Part shown: positions 15,771 through 23,957 of the stretch, piece after piece
Layout: each line of letters opens with the position of its first letter
Position numbering within the stretch: the first letter of the stretch is position 1
NCBI GenBank assembly: GCA_964639215.1
Contig: CAZXCV010000015.1
Coordinates: 1-29,127, forward strand
Origin: UBA6120 sp964639215
GTDB lineage: Bacteria > Bacillota_I > Bacilli_A > RFN20 > CAG-826
Direction: 5' to 3'
DNA length: 29,127 bases
Made by a program: the position numbers and the translations under genes
The notes under the pieces: model-generated
Databases searched by the model: none
The model's input: only the letters and a program-made list of their open reading frames with translations
What the model was told of the DNA's origin: nothing

Positions 15771-17101
15771 AATTACGCAATCTTCTTGTCATTGGAATCG
15801 TTGCCATTTTAACACCACTTATTAGTAGTTGTATGAGTAGTGGGGCGACTGTTACAACGATTAAAATTGCGCTCGATATTGAAGATGAAGGGCGATATGA
15901 TGGTCTTTTCACATTATTTAAAGAGGAGACAGGCATTGAAGTAAAAGCGACATATGGGCAAGATGTCGGTAAATTAATCGGAACAAAAGACGAGCCCGAC
16001 ATTATTAAAACAAGTACTGTGGTCATCTCTTCAATGCGTCCTTCACTTTTAGATTTATCAGCATTGATTGCTAGTGATGATTCACTTGAAACGACGCAAT
16101 TTATCGATACGATTATCGATGCCTTAACAATCGATGGCAAACTGTATGCCTTGCCAACCTCAATTAATACGTCGCTTCTTTATTACAATAAAACGTTATT
16201 TGATGCTTCAGCATCTGAGCTGCGGATCGCACTTGGTCTCAGTGGAGGTGCGAGTGTTTATCCTCAAGCTGATTGGACATATGCTGATTATCAAGCCGCT
16301 GGTGTCGTCTTATCAAAATATACCGGCAGTGGTTCTGCTCTTAGTTACACGACATTTGGCGCTGAAACACAACTTGATTGGTGGGGCGAGTGGCTCGTTT
16401 ATGTTCAACAAATGGGTGGTTCGTTTTATGCGCCAAATAGCAACAACCATATTTCAGCGCTCACATCCCAAGAAGCGATTGCCGCGACGCAGTTTTTTAG
16501 AAACAAATCCATGGGTCCCGTCGGCACCAAATTTGGTCCTGACGCGGTTGAAAGCGCCTCTGGTTTTTCCTTTCTTGGTGGCAAAGTCGCGATGATTTTC
16601 GGTGGTCATATGGGTGATTGGTATAGTTATGACGCGCTCGATCTCGATTGGGACATTCAAGTATTACCAACACCAGTTGGTCGCCCAAATGCCCGGGGTG
16701 GTGAAATATCGGCCGATGCCTTTGGCATTTCTGTTCGGAGTCATGCCGTAAATGAAGCATTTCGTTTTTTGAAAATGTGGTCAGGTCCTATTGGCGCATT
16801 AAAGATGTTTGAATACGGTAAAGTCGGGGCTTTGAAAAACATGGAAGCCCTGATCAACGAATTACCAGACGCACAGCTTCCACATATGAATATTGCCGCG
16901 CTTTTTGATGCGATTGAACTAGCGGTGACTTTACCAAATGAAAAGGATTTTTCCAAAGTGATGCGCGAGATTGTCATGAGCGAAATCTATAAATTAATGT
17001 ATTCTGGTCGTGGCTCTGAAAGTGATGTCGGTACCGTATTAACACGTATCAAAACGAACGTTGATAATTATTATGCTTCGTTATATGGAAGTTCGTCATG
17101 A
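15767..17101 (+). CDS. ABC sugar importer, substrate-binding lipoprotein
   Basis: A 444-residue extracellular solute-binding protein of the family 1 (maltose/multiple-sugar) type. The signal ends in LISSC (Cys22), so it is lipid-anchored beside the permeases. Typical features are an early strand with IKIALDIEDEGRYDGLFTLF, LYALPTSINTSLLYYNKTLF near residue 125 (the usual tyrosine/asparagine hinge segment) and, later, GGKVAMIFGGHMGDW, the second-lobe motif. It overlaps the GH130 stop (ATGA) and the next permease start (ATGA at 17098), so the three are translationally coupled. The ligand is probably a short mannoside or trimmed N-glycan fragment, judged only from the enzymes around it. Confidence 0.93.
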   Translation: MKLRNLLVIGIVAILTPLISSCMSSGATVTTIKIALDIEDEGRYDGLFTLFKEETGIEVKATYGQDVGKLIGTKDEPDIIKTSTVVISSMRPSLLDLSALIASDDSLETTQFIDTIIDALTIDGKLYALPTSINTSLLYYNKTLFDASASELRIALGLSGGASVYPQADWTYADYQAAGVVLSKYTGSGSALSYTTFGAETQLDWWGEWLVYVQQMGGSFYAPNSNNHISALTSQEAIAATQFFRNKSMGPVGTKFGPDAVESASGFSFLGGKVAMIFGGHMGDWYSYDALDLDWDIQVLPTPVGRPNARGGEISADAFGISVRSHAVNEAFRFLKMWSGPIGALKMFEYGKVGALKNMEALINELPDAQLPHMNIAALFDAIELAVTLPNEKDFSKVMREIVMSEIYKLMYSGRGSESDVGTVLTRIKTNVDNYYASLYGSSS

Positions 17102-18021
17102 CCATCGTTAAGAAACAAACATTCCGACAAAACTTCCGGAAGCAGTATCGCTACTTCCTCTTATTTGGTTTAATTGCGATTATTGGTTTTCTATTATTTT
17201 ATTTATACCCAATCATTCGCACCTTGATTTTAAGTTTCACTGATAAGGAGATTTTCAATCTTGAAGCCAATAACGTCGGATTGAGCAATTATATCTACGC
17301 GTTAACAAGCGATCCTTTATTCGAAAGATCAATCAAACAATCACTGATTTTTGCGCTAATCAGTGGCGTCTTCGTACTCGTTACTTCGCTTATTTTAGCC
17401 TTATTATTAAACTCCAAAGTCAAGTTTATCGGTGTCTTCCGAACCATCTATTTTCTTCCGTTCATCATTCCTAGTTTCGCGGTTGGTGCTGTCTATAAAA
17501 ATTTATTTAATCCAACGACCGGTCTGATTAATCGTATGCTCGAATTAATTGGGATTAACAACGGTCCGCTTTGGTATCTTTCACCGGATTCAGCGTTATT
17601 GACAATGATCATCATTAGTTCATTTGGATTTGGTGTCAAGATGCTCGTGTTCCTCGCGGCTTTGCAAAATATTCCTCAAGACTATTACGAAGTGGCCGAA
17701 CTTGAAGGCGCTTCGAAAGTCCAACAATTTTTCAAAATCACCCTTCCGATGATATCGCCGATGCTATTTTTTAACATCATCTTAATTACCATCGATGGTC
17801 TTCGGTCATTCTCGTTAGCCTTTGTCATGGGCAATGGTCAAGGTTGGCCATCGAATTCAACGTTGCTTTTCCCAATTTACATGTTTATGACTGCGTTTAA
17901 TATGCCATTTAGACTTGGTTATGCCGCGGCTATGGCCTGGATTTTCTTCTTAATTATCTTGGCATTGACTGGTATCAATTTCCTCGTTTCAAGATTTTAT
18001 GTGCAAAAGGATGTCAGTTAA
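17098..18021 (+). CDS. ABC sugar importer permease 1 (MalF/UgpA type)
   Basis: A 307-residue inner-membrane protein with about six hydrophobic segments; the first is near residues 20-42. The cytoplasmic EAA loop that docks the ATPase is visible at DYYEVAELEGASKVQQFFKI, about 110 residues from the C-terminus. The start overlaps the binding-protein stop by four bases. It pairs with the following permease to form the channel for the mannoside importer. Confidence 0.94.
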   Translation: MTIVKKQTFRQNFRKQYRYFLLFGLIAIIGFLLFYLYPIIRTLILSFTDKEIFNLEANNVGLSNYIYALTSDPLFERSIKQSLIFALISGVFVLVTSLILALLLNSKVKFIGVFRTIYFLPFIIPSFAVGAVYKNLFNPTTGLINRMLELIGINNGPLWYLSPDSALLTMIIISSFGFGVKMLVFLAALQNIPQDYYEVAELEGASKVQQFFKITLPMISPMLFFNIILITIDGLRSFSLAFVMGNGQGWPSNSTLLFPIYMFMTAFNMPFRLGYAAAMAWIFFLIILALTGINFLVSRFYVQKDVS

Positions 18022-18919
18022 GATGGTCACGCTTACGAGAAAAACACCATTAACAAAAAGTGAAAAGCGGCGCATTGAGCATACGCTTATTTACGTTTCG
18101 CTCGTGGCATTTGCGCTTCTCGCTCTGACACCTCTTTATTACTTAATCATCACCGCGATGAAAGATATGCAAGAAGCGGCGACTGAAGCAACGATGTTTC
18201 CACATTCATTCGCTTTAATAGAAAATATTCGCTTCGTACTCGCTCATCCAGACTATAACGTAATTCGGATGTTCTTGAACACGATGTTTATCTTCATAAT
18301 GAAAACCGTCGGCACCGTCTTGACTTGTTCGATGGCGGCATATGCTTTTGCAATGTATAAATTTCCATTCAAAAACGTCATCTTCTTCATGTTGCTGGCA
18401 ACGATGATGATTCCCGGGGAAATTTTAGGAATTCCCATTTATGAATTTATGGTAAATGCCGGGCTGAAAGAGATTGCCTATATTCCGCTATGGATCGCCT
18501 CGTGGTTCGCGACCGATGTCTTCATGATTTTCTTGTTTAGACAGTTTTTCCAAACGATTCCAAAACCACTGATTGAAGCCGCGCGGATTGATGGTTATGG
18601 TGAACTTGCCATTTTCTTTAAAGTTGTACTCCCATTAAATATTCCAGTCGTCGTGACGGTAATCTTACTTTATTTCGTTGGTACGTATAACGATTTGTAT
18701 GGACCAGCATTATATATCTCCAACAAAGCTAACTGGGTGATGGCGAATAGCATCTCCATCTTTGAAAACTTGTTCCAAAGTGGTTCAAGCTCGTATCTTG
18801 TTCCGTGGAATTACGTCTCCGTTGCCAGTTTGATTGCGATGATTCCAGTTGTCTTGCTCTTTAGTATTATGCAGAAGAAATTTCTCCAAAGCGTGGCCGG
18901 AGTCGGCATTAAAGGATAA
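17999..18919 (+). CDS. ABC sugar importer permease 2 (MalG/UgpE type)
   Basis: About 300 residues with six predicted membrane segments. The EAA loop is PLIEAARIDGYGELAIFFKV, and the MalG-type ending IMQKKFLQSVAGVGIKG is visible. Three in-frame ATGs compete: 17999, 18011 and 18023. AAAAGGA at 18005-18011 is too close for 18011 but acceptable for 18023, which also avoids a 23-base overlap with permease 1, so 18023 is my preferred start. The downstream gene's SD (AAAGGA) overlaps this gene's stop. No ATP-binding subunit follows. Confidence 0.94.
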   Translation: MCKRMSVKMVTLTRKTPLTKSEKRRIEHTLIYVSLVAFALLALTPLYYLIITAMKDMQEAATEATMFPHSFALIENIRFVLAHPDYNVIRMFLNTMFIFIMKTVGTVLTCSMAAYAFAMYKFPFKNVIFFMLLATMMIPGEILGIPIYEFMVNAGLKEIAYIPLWIASWFATDVFMIFLFRQFFQTIPKPLIEAARIDGYGELAIFFKVVLPLNIPVVVTVILLYFVGTYNDLYGPALYISNKANWVMANSISIFENLFQSGSSSYLVPWNYVSVASLIAMIPVVLLFSIMQKKFLQSVAGVGIKG

Positions 18920-18923
18920 CGAT

Positions 18924-19853
18924 ATGGATTGCACTAATAACCTTGAAAAACTACTAAACGAATATCGTAATCAGAAGCCGCCACTGTTTACCAAGAAAAT
19001 TCAATTTCTTGGTGTTCGTGGTTTTGATGTTTATAACATCTCAACTGCCTTCAACTATCAAGGCGATGAATATATCGCTGGACGGGTTGAAAAGCGCCAT
19101 AGCGAAGTATCGACGGTCCGCTTCTTTAAGCGAATCGGCGTTGATATTTATGAAGCAACGACCACCGTTATCAAAAATTTGCAAGATCCATTTGTGGAAA
19201 TTATCGATGGTCAACTACTTGTTGGAGGAACTGAAATATACCCAAATGCTCTTGGCCAGATTGATTCTTGGCGGACGGTATTTTATCAAGGGTCGACTTT
19301 TAGTAATTTTAAAAAAATCATCGAAGCACCGCTAAAAATGAAAGATGTCCGGATTCAAATAGGAAACGCATATTATGTGTTAACACGTCCGCAAGGTGGC
19401 GTCGCCAGATGGGGAAAAATTGGTTTTGGCATCGCTCATTCACTTGCCGAAATAACGACCGATTTCATCGAAAAAGCCCCGTTGATTGATGATTTATTCG
19501 GCGATGATTGCTGGGGTGGCGCCAACCAAATTCATGTGCTTAAAAATGGTTATCTTGGTGTGTTGGGACACGTTGCCAAAATGAGTCAAGGCGATATCCG
19601 CCACTATTATGGGATGACGTTTGCCATCAACCCTGACACAAGAGCACGCACACCAATGAAAATCATCTTAGAACGCGCTAATTTTGCCTCTGGAGCAAGT
19701 AAAAGACTTGATTTAATGGATGTGTTATTTGTAGGTGGATTAAATCGTCATGATGATGGTAGTGCCACTGTTTATACCGGTGTCTCTGATGCTGAAGCCC
19801 ATTATGCGATTATTGCTGATCCTTTCTTAGAATATGAGGAGTTATCTAAGTGA
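18924..19853 (+). CDS. DUF1861 family protein (GH130-like beta-propeller)
   Basis: A 309-residue cytoplasmic protein resembling the DUF1861 family, which I recall as a five-bladed propeller near the GH43/GH130 fold and often neighbouring mannosidases. Blade-like motifs are YIAGRVEKR (50-58), LQDPF (86-90), GGTEIYP (101-107), LTRPQGG (153-159), the strongly conserved CWGGANQIH (196-204), LGVLGHVA (211-218) and YYGMTF (228-233). QDPF falls where GH130 has EDPR, so a related active site is possible. The start is ATG 18924, seven bases after AAAGGA; a longer frame open from 18849 runs into the permease and is not used. It sits between the importer and the secreted module proteins, which suggests a second cytoplasmic mannoside enzyme. 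The reaction is unproven. Confidence 0.85.
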   Translation: MDCTNNLEKLLNEYRNQKPPLFTKKIQFLGVRGFDVYNISTAFNYQGDEYIAGRVEKRHSEVSTVRFFKRIGVDIYEATTTVIKNLQDPFVEIIDGQLLVGGTEIYPNALGQIDSWRTVFYQGSTFSNFKKIIEAPLKMKDVRIQIGNAYYVLTRPQGGVARWGKIGFGIAHSLAEITTDFIEKAPLIDDLFGDDCWGGANQIHVLKNGYLGVLGHVAKMSQGDIRHYYGMTFAINPDTRARTPMKIILERANFASGASKRLDLMDVLFVGGLNRHDDGSATVYTGVSDAEAHYAIIADPFLEYEELSK

Positions 19854-21322
19854 GAAATAAGTTTTTCTTCACCATTTATACGTTCCTATTACTTGGGAGT
19901 GTTATCTCACAAGTTCCTTTTGGAAATGGTTATCGTGAAACGACAAAGACTACCCCTCGCAATCCGCAGAATCTTATTTCTCCGATTGTTTCGTCATTTG
20001 ATTTCGACCTATTGAATAGCCTCGAATATGAATATGATGCGACATCGCTTGGACAAATCTCACATCTAGAGGGTCATAACATTGCTTCTGGCGACTATTT
20101 AATCACTGCAAACTCAATAATTATTTTGCGTGATTATCTTGCTTATTTGGAAGTCGGAAACTATACGTTTGAAGTTTATGCTTATCTGGGTAAAACAACA
20201 TTATCTTTAAGTGTCATTGACCGCGATAACGCCTATCGCCTCGTGAATCCATCACTAGAAACGGGTGACTTATTCGCTTGGACACCAGTAACGACATTTA
20301 AAGCCGAAACTAATCTTCAAGCGTTCATCACGAGTGCGATTGTTAGTAATGAGCAAATTAAAACAAGTGCCCTCATGTATCACGGAAGTGGCGATTATGT
20401 ATTTGGGCTTGAAACATCAACGACCCAACAAGCGATTGAAGAACGGATGGGACGCCTTATATCAAGTAGTTTTATCCTAGGTGGTACTGGTTATCTCACC
20501 TTTAAGCTTGGAGCGATGAAAAACGCGGATTTAACTTATCTATCAGTCCGTCGAGCGACGAACCATCAGGAATTAGCCCGCTATAGCAATCACTTGTTTA
20601 ATGGGACAAATCCACTAGATGGCAGTTATAACGGTGAAGCACTCAATGCATATCGGGCCGACTTAAGTGCTTATCTTGGTGAAACTCTCTATCTTGAGTT
20701 TGTTGATATTGGTGTTGGCGCCTGGGACCTCATAACATTTGATGCAATTGAAACATATCACGTGGCAATTCCGACTGGTACTGATGCAATTAATACTCAT
20801 GTCCTTTTCCCGTTTGATTATGCTCCTAACCAAGTACCAAACGGTTCTTTTAATAGCGATTTAGCTAATTGGACTCCTTCTTCGGTTACCGGTTGGCAAA
20901 AAGCTGATGGTAGCCACAATACTTTCAATGTCGTCAATGGTAGTCTCCGTAGTGATGCTAGCGGCGATAGCGCTCGTGGTCTTATCCGTTCACTGCCATT
21001 CCGCGTTGATGGATCAGGTTTCATGTCACTCGATCTTGGAGCAGGTAAAGGCGACAAATTTGATAAAAACACCTTTGTATCAGTTCGGTTGGTCGCCACT
21101 AATCAAGAGGTCTTGCGCTTTGCAAACAATCGGCACAATGGCACGACTTTAATTCGATATTTTGCCGATTTAAACGCTTATATGGGTGAAACGCTTTATT
21201 TTGAAATTGTCGATAATGGCACAAGTGATTGGGACACAATTTTTGTTGATAACATCGTCACTTTTTATCCCGTACGACCCGCAATAACCTTTGCGGACTT
21301 AATTGTAAATTTAGCTTACTAA
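19850..21322 (+). CDS. Secreted X2/CBM-like module protein without catalytic domain
   Basis: A 490-residue protein starting at GTG 19850 behind GAGGAG; the GTGA overlap couples it to the DUF1861 gene. Residues 1-21 look like a cleavable signal peptide without lipobox. About 48-124 matches the X2 (Ig-like) module of cellulosomal proteins: HNIASGDYLITANSIII followed by YLAYLEVGNYTFEVY. Two jelly-roll-like modules follow at 131-304 and 328-475. Both share N-x-S-[FL]-x-[ST], a [SF]-FxVGGxGxxxxxLGA strand, a Y-x-x-DL-x-AY-x-GETLYxE line and a DxI-x-[TF]Y end. The same module is found in the GH125 protein and the last gene. No enzyme motif was seen, so it is probably a secreted glycan-binding or scaffolding protein. 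Confidence 0.8.
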   Translation: MRNKFFFTIYTFLLLGSVISQVPFGNGYRETTKTTPRNPQNLISPIVSSFDFDLLNSLEYEYDATSLGQISHLEGHNIASGDYLITANSIIILRDYLAYLEVGNYTFEVYAYLGKTTLSLSVIDRDNAYRLVNPSLETGDLFAWTPVTTFKAETNLQAFITSAIVSNEQIKTSALMYHGSGDYVFGLETSTTQQAIEERMGRLISSSFILGGTGYLTFKLGAMKNADLTYLSVRRATNHQELARYSNHLFNGTNPLDGSYNGEALNAYRADLSAYLGETLYLEFVDIGVGAWDLITFDAIETYHVAIPTGTDAINTHVLFPFDYAPNQVPNGSFNSDLANWTPSSVTGWQKADGSHNTFNVVNGSLRSDASGDSARGLIRSLPFRVDGSGFMSLDLGAGKGDKFDKNTFVSVRLVATNQEVLRFANNRHNGTTLIRYFADLNAYMGETLYFEIVDNGTSDWDTIFVDNIVTFYPVRPAITFADLIVNLAY

Positions 21323-21338
21323 TAATGGAGGAAACTTC

Positions 21339-23948
21339 TTGATTACACGCCGTCGGAAATTATTCATAATACTGCTACCGCTTCTTATAAGCGCTTGTAG
21401 TTCTAGTGCCATCTCTAGCAGTTCAATCACTGACACCTCGAGTATTTTATCAACGAGCGATGATTCTAGCAGTATCCCATCATCGAGCGATAGTTCGAGT
21501 AGTTCAATCTCTGATTCCTCAAGTAGTTCTAGTTCAAGTAGCTCTACTAGCGGAACTTCATCAAGTGGAAGTTCTAGTAGTGAGAGTAGCTCAACTGTTG
21601 ATGTTTCAATATATCAACTAAATAATGGAGACTTTGAGACTGGTGCATTAGATGGTTGGACCGTTGTTTCTGGGACTGCTTTTTCTAATACAAGCCTCAG
21701 TTCACTCACCAATGTCAACGTTTCAGTTAGTTATAACAAACAAGGTGTCTACTTCTTAAAAAGCAATGAAAACAGCGAAGGCATTCTTAAATCCTCATCA
21801 TTTATCGTCGGTGGTTCTGGTTATGTCACCTTTAAATTTGGTGCAGCCTACATGCAGGCTTTAACCTATCTTTCATTTATTGATGCACAAAATGAAATTG
21901 AAATCTACCGAGTTGGTAATGAACGGTACAATGCTCCAAGTAGTGGTTATATCAATTACCGAGTTGAAAATATGTCGGATTATTACATTAACCTCAGCGC
22001 TTATCAAGGCCGTGAAATTTATCTGCAAATCATTGATCAATCCGTTTCGAATTACGGATATGTGACCGTTGATGCGATTAACACATATCATCAAGATATC
22101 CCTTCATTACTCAATCTGACTGAAGCAAGTAACATTCGACCAATCTTTACAGATCTTGCCAGCACACCAACCAATTTATATAACGGGAACTTTGCGAGTA
22201 GAACTTTGGCTGGTTACACCGTAGTTGGCGAGGCTGGTGTTTTCCAAGCTTCGCACATTAACTCATCGCTGCGATTGAGCAATCGCCCTGATGAAACGAA
22301 AATCGGAGTATTGCGTTCGAGTTCCTTTAAAGTATCGGGCACCAACTTAATGTCGGTACGTCTCGGTGCCACGAAACATAAGGCTGTCACTTATATGTCA
22401 GTGAAAAGGGTCGGCACAAATGAAGAGGTGTTCCGAACATATAGCGATCGTTGGAAGGATATTCATGAAGAAAATACACATCTTTATTATCTTGATTTAA
22501 CGAATTATCGCGACCAGGCGCTTTATCTTGAGTTCGTGGATAATTCGCGTGGCGATTGGGGATTACTGTCAATTGAAGCGATTCAGACATATTATGCAAC
22601 CTACCCTCAGGTGCATGATGAACTGGCTTATAACTTGTTTGATGCGGTGAACACCACCCCAACTTATCAGGCCATGCGCGATTATATTAATCCGTACATC
22701 GCTTCGATTAGTGATAGCACGACAAAAACAACATTGACCAAAACGTTTTATGCAACGCTTGATGGGATTTCAAACAGAATTGGTAATTGGCCTTCAGTCG
22801 TTAATTACTATCCGACCGGCAATAACTTCATTATTACCGGTGACATTAACGCGATGTGGCTCCGCGATTCGAGCGCTCAGGTTTTGCCCTATTTACAATT
22901 TATGACACTTGATACAGATGTTCGTCTCCTTGTCAAAGGATTGCTACGGCAACAATTCGAACAAATACGGCGCGACCCGTATGCAAATGCTTTTAATCCT
23001 GATGGGTCGGTGTTTGAGCGAAAGTTTGAGATTGATTCGCTCATGTATCCGCTGTGGCTCGCCTATGAATATTATTCAATTACCGCAGATGGCTCGATTT
23101 TTGATGCTTTCTTTCGCATGACGCTTAATCAAGTACTCGATACGCTTGATGATGAACGTCATCATAGCGATGATAACTATCGAATTGAAAACACGACTGA
23201 TCGTGATGCTGGTCCCCATGACGTTAATCTCGATAGCGGTCTCATTTGGAGTGGTTATCGTCCCAGTGATGATGTGACCTATTATAAATATTTCATTCCC
23301 GGCAATATGTTTGCCGTGGCAACACTAGAAAAAATGAATGTCTTACTCAACACTCTTGACCGATTTAGTGATCTGGCCGAGCGGGCCGAATTGATGGCGA
23401 CGCAAGTGCGAGCCGCCATCGAAACATATGGTGTCTACAACCATCCGAAATATGGGAAAATGTATGCTTTCGAAGTAAACGGGATGACGAGTGACCCCAA
23501 CTCTTCAACTGGCAAGTTATTAATGGATGCGGCAAATATTCCAAGTCTTCTAGCGATTCCATGGCTTGGTTATGCTCCAATCGATGATATAACTTATCAA
23601 AACACGCGTTCGTTTATCTTAAGTTTTGATAATCCTTACTATTACGAAGGCACCTATGCAAAAGGTATTGGTGATCCTCACGATCAAATAGGTGGTCCCA
23701 ATCCTAATCTCGATGTTCCCGTTCCTTGGCACATGGCTCTAGCCATGCAAGGTCTCACTACAACTGATGAAGATGAAATGGCCTTGATGATTGAATACAT
23801 GACGAATACAACGGATGGTACCTATGTGATGCATGAGGCGTTTAACGCAAATAACCCTGCTGAGTATTCGCGTGATTGGTTCACATGGCCATGCGCACTT
23901 TACGCTCATTTGTATATCACTAAGATTTTGAACATTAATCTCGTTTAG
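21339..23948 (+). CDS. Surface GH125 exo-alpha-1,6-mannosidase with two CBM-like modules
   Basis: An 869-residue lipoprotein. The start is TTG at 21339 behind TGGAGGAA. The signal ends in LISAC (Cys20), and a serine tether runs to residue 86. Two carbohydrate-binding-like modules lie at about 92-252 (NGDFETGALDGW opening) and 278-420. The GH125 catalytic domain spans about 430-868. Its hallmarks are SNRIGNWPS (478-486), ITGDINAMWLRDSSAQ (499-514), GLIWSGYRPSDD (634-645, which in the family holds the acid aspartate) and a late GIGDPHDQIGGPN (the family usually has GIGSPHT). GH125 enzymes remove terminal alpha-1,6-linked mannose by inversion, without metal. Being lipid-anchored, it would trim fungal mannan or high-mannose N-glycans outside the cell before import. 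Confidence 0.93.
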   Translation: MITRRRKLFIILLPLLISACSSSAISSSSITDTSSILSTSDDSSSIPSSSDSSSSSISDSSSSSSSSSSTSGTSSSGSSSSESSSTVDVSIYQLNNGDFETGALDGWTVVSGTAFSNTSLSSLTNVNVSVSYNKQGVYFLKSNENSEGILKSSSFIVGGSGYVTFKFGAAYMQALTYLSFIDAQNEIEIYRVGNERYNAPSSGYINYRVENMSDYYINLSAYQGREIYLQIIDQSVSNYGYVTVDAINTYHQDIPSLLNLTEASNIRPIFTDLASTPTNLYNGNFASRTLAGYTVVGEAGVFQASHINSSLRLSNRPDETKIGVLRSSSFKVSGTNLMSVRLGATKHKAVTYMSVKRVGTNEEVFRTYSDRWKDIHEENTHLYYLDLTNYRDQALYLEFVDNSRGDWGLLSIEAIQTYYATYPQVHDELAYNLFDAVNTTPTYQAMRDYINPYIASISDSTTKTTLTKTFYATLDGISNRIGNWPSVVNYYPTGNNFIITGDINAMWLRDSSAQVLPYLQFMTLDTDVRLLVKGLLRQQFEQIRRDPYANAFNPDGSVFERKFEIDSLMYPLWLAYEYYSITADGSIFDAFFRMTLNQVLDTLDDERHHSDDNYRIENTTDRDAGPHDVNLDSGLIWSGYRPSDDVTYYKYFIPGNMFAVATLEKMNVLLNTLDRFSDLAERAELMATQVRAAIETYGVYNHPKYGKMYAFEVNGMTSDPNSSTGKLLMDAANIPSLLAIPWLGYAPIDDITYQNTRSFILSFDNPYYYEGTYAKGIGDPHDQIGGPNPNLDVPVPWHMALAMQGLTTTDEDEMALMIEYMTNTTDGTYVMHEAFNANNPAEYSRDWFTWPCALYAHLYITKILNINLV
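21399..21596 (+). repeat. Poly-serine tether coding repeat (GH125 lipoprotein)
   Basis: Sixty-six codons directly after the lipobox cysteine, mostly serine with scattered Asp, Thr, Ile, Gly and Pro. TCA/AGT/AGC codons alternate to form an imperfect short-period DNA repeat. Confidence 0.85.
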
Positions 23949-23957
23949 GAGGGCATT

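Noticed and set aside
15679..16140. A 153-codon minus-strand open frame
   Set aside because: It lies antisense to the GH130 end and the binding-protein start, with no SD and low-complexity serine/valine composition. The plus-strand genes there have clear family motifs.
16134..16595. A 153-codon plus-strand open frame inside the binding-protein gene
   Set aside because: It is an out-of-frame shadow of a confidently identified solute-binding protein, with no SD or recognisable motif.
14732..17101. Recoding of TGA as tryptophan (mycoplasma code)
   Set aside because: TGA serves as the stop of several genes in overlapping ATGA/GTGA junctions, and tryptophans are encoded by TGG throughout.
18849..18923. 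Upstream extension of the DUF1861 gene into the permease
   Set aside because: It overlaps the permease C-terminus. A good SD (AAAGGA) lies seven bases before ATG 18924.
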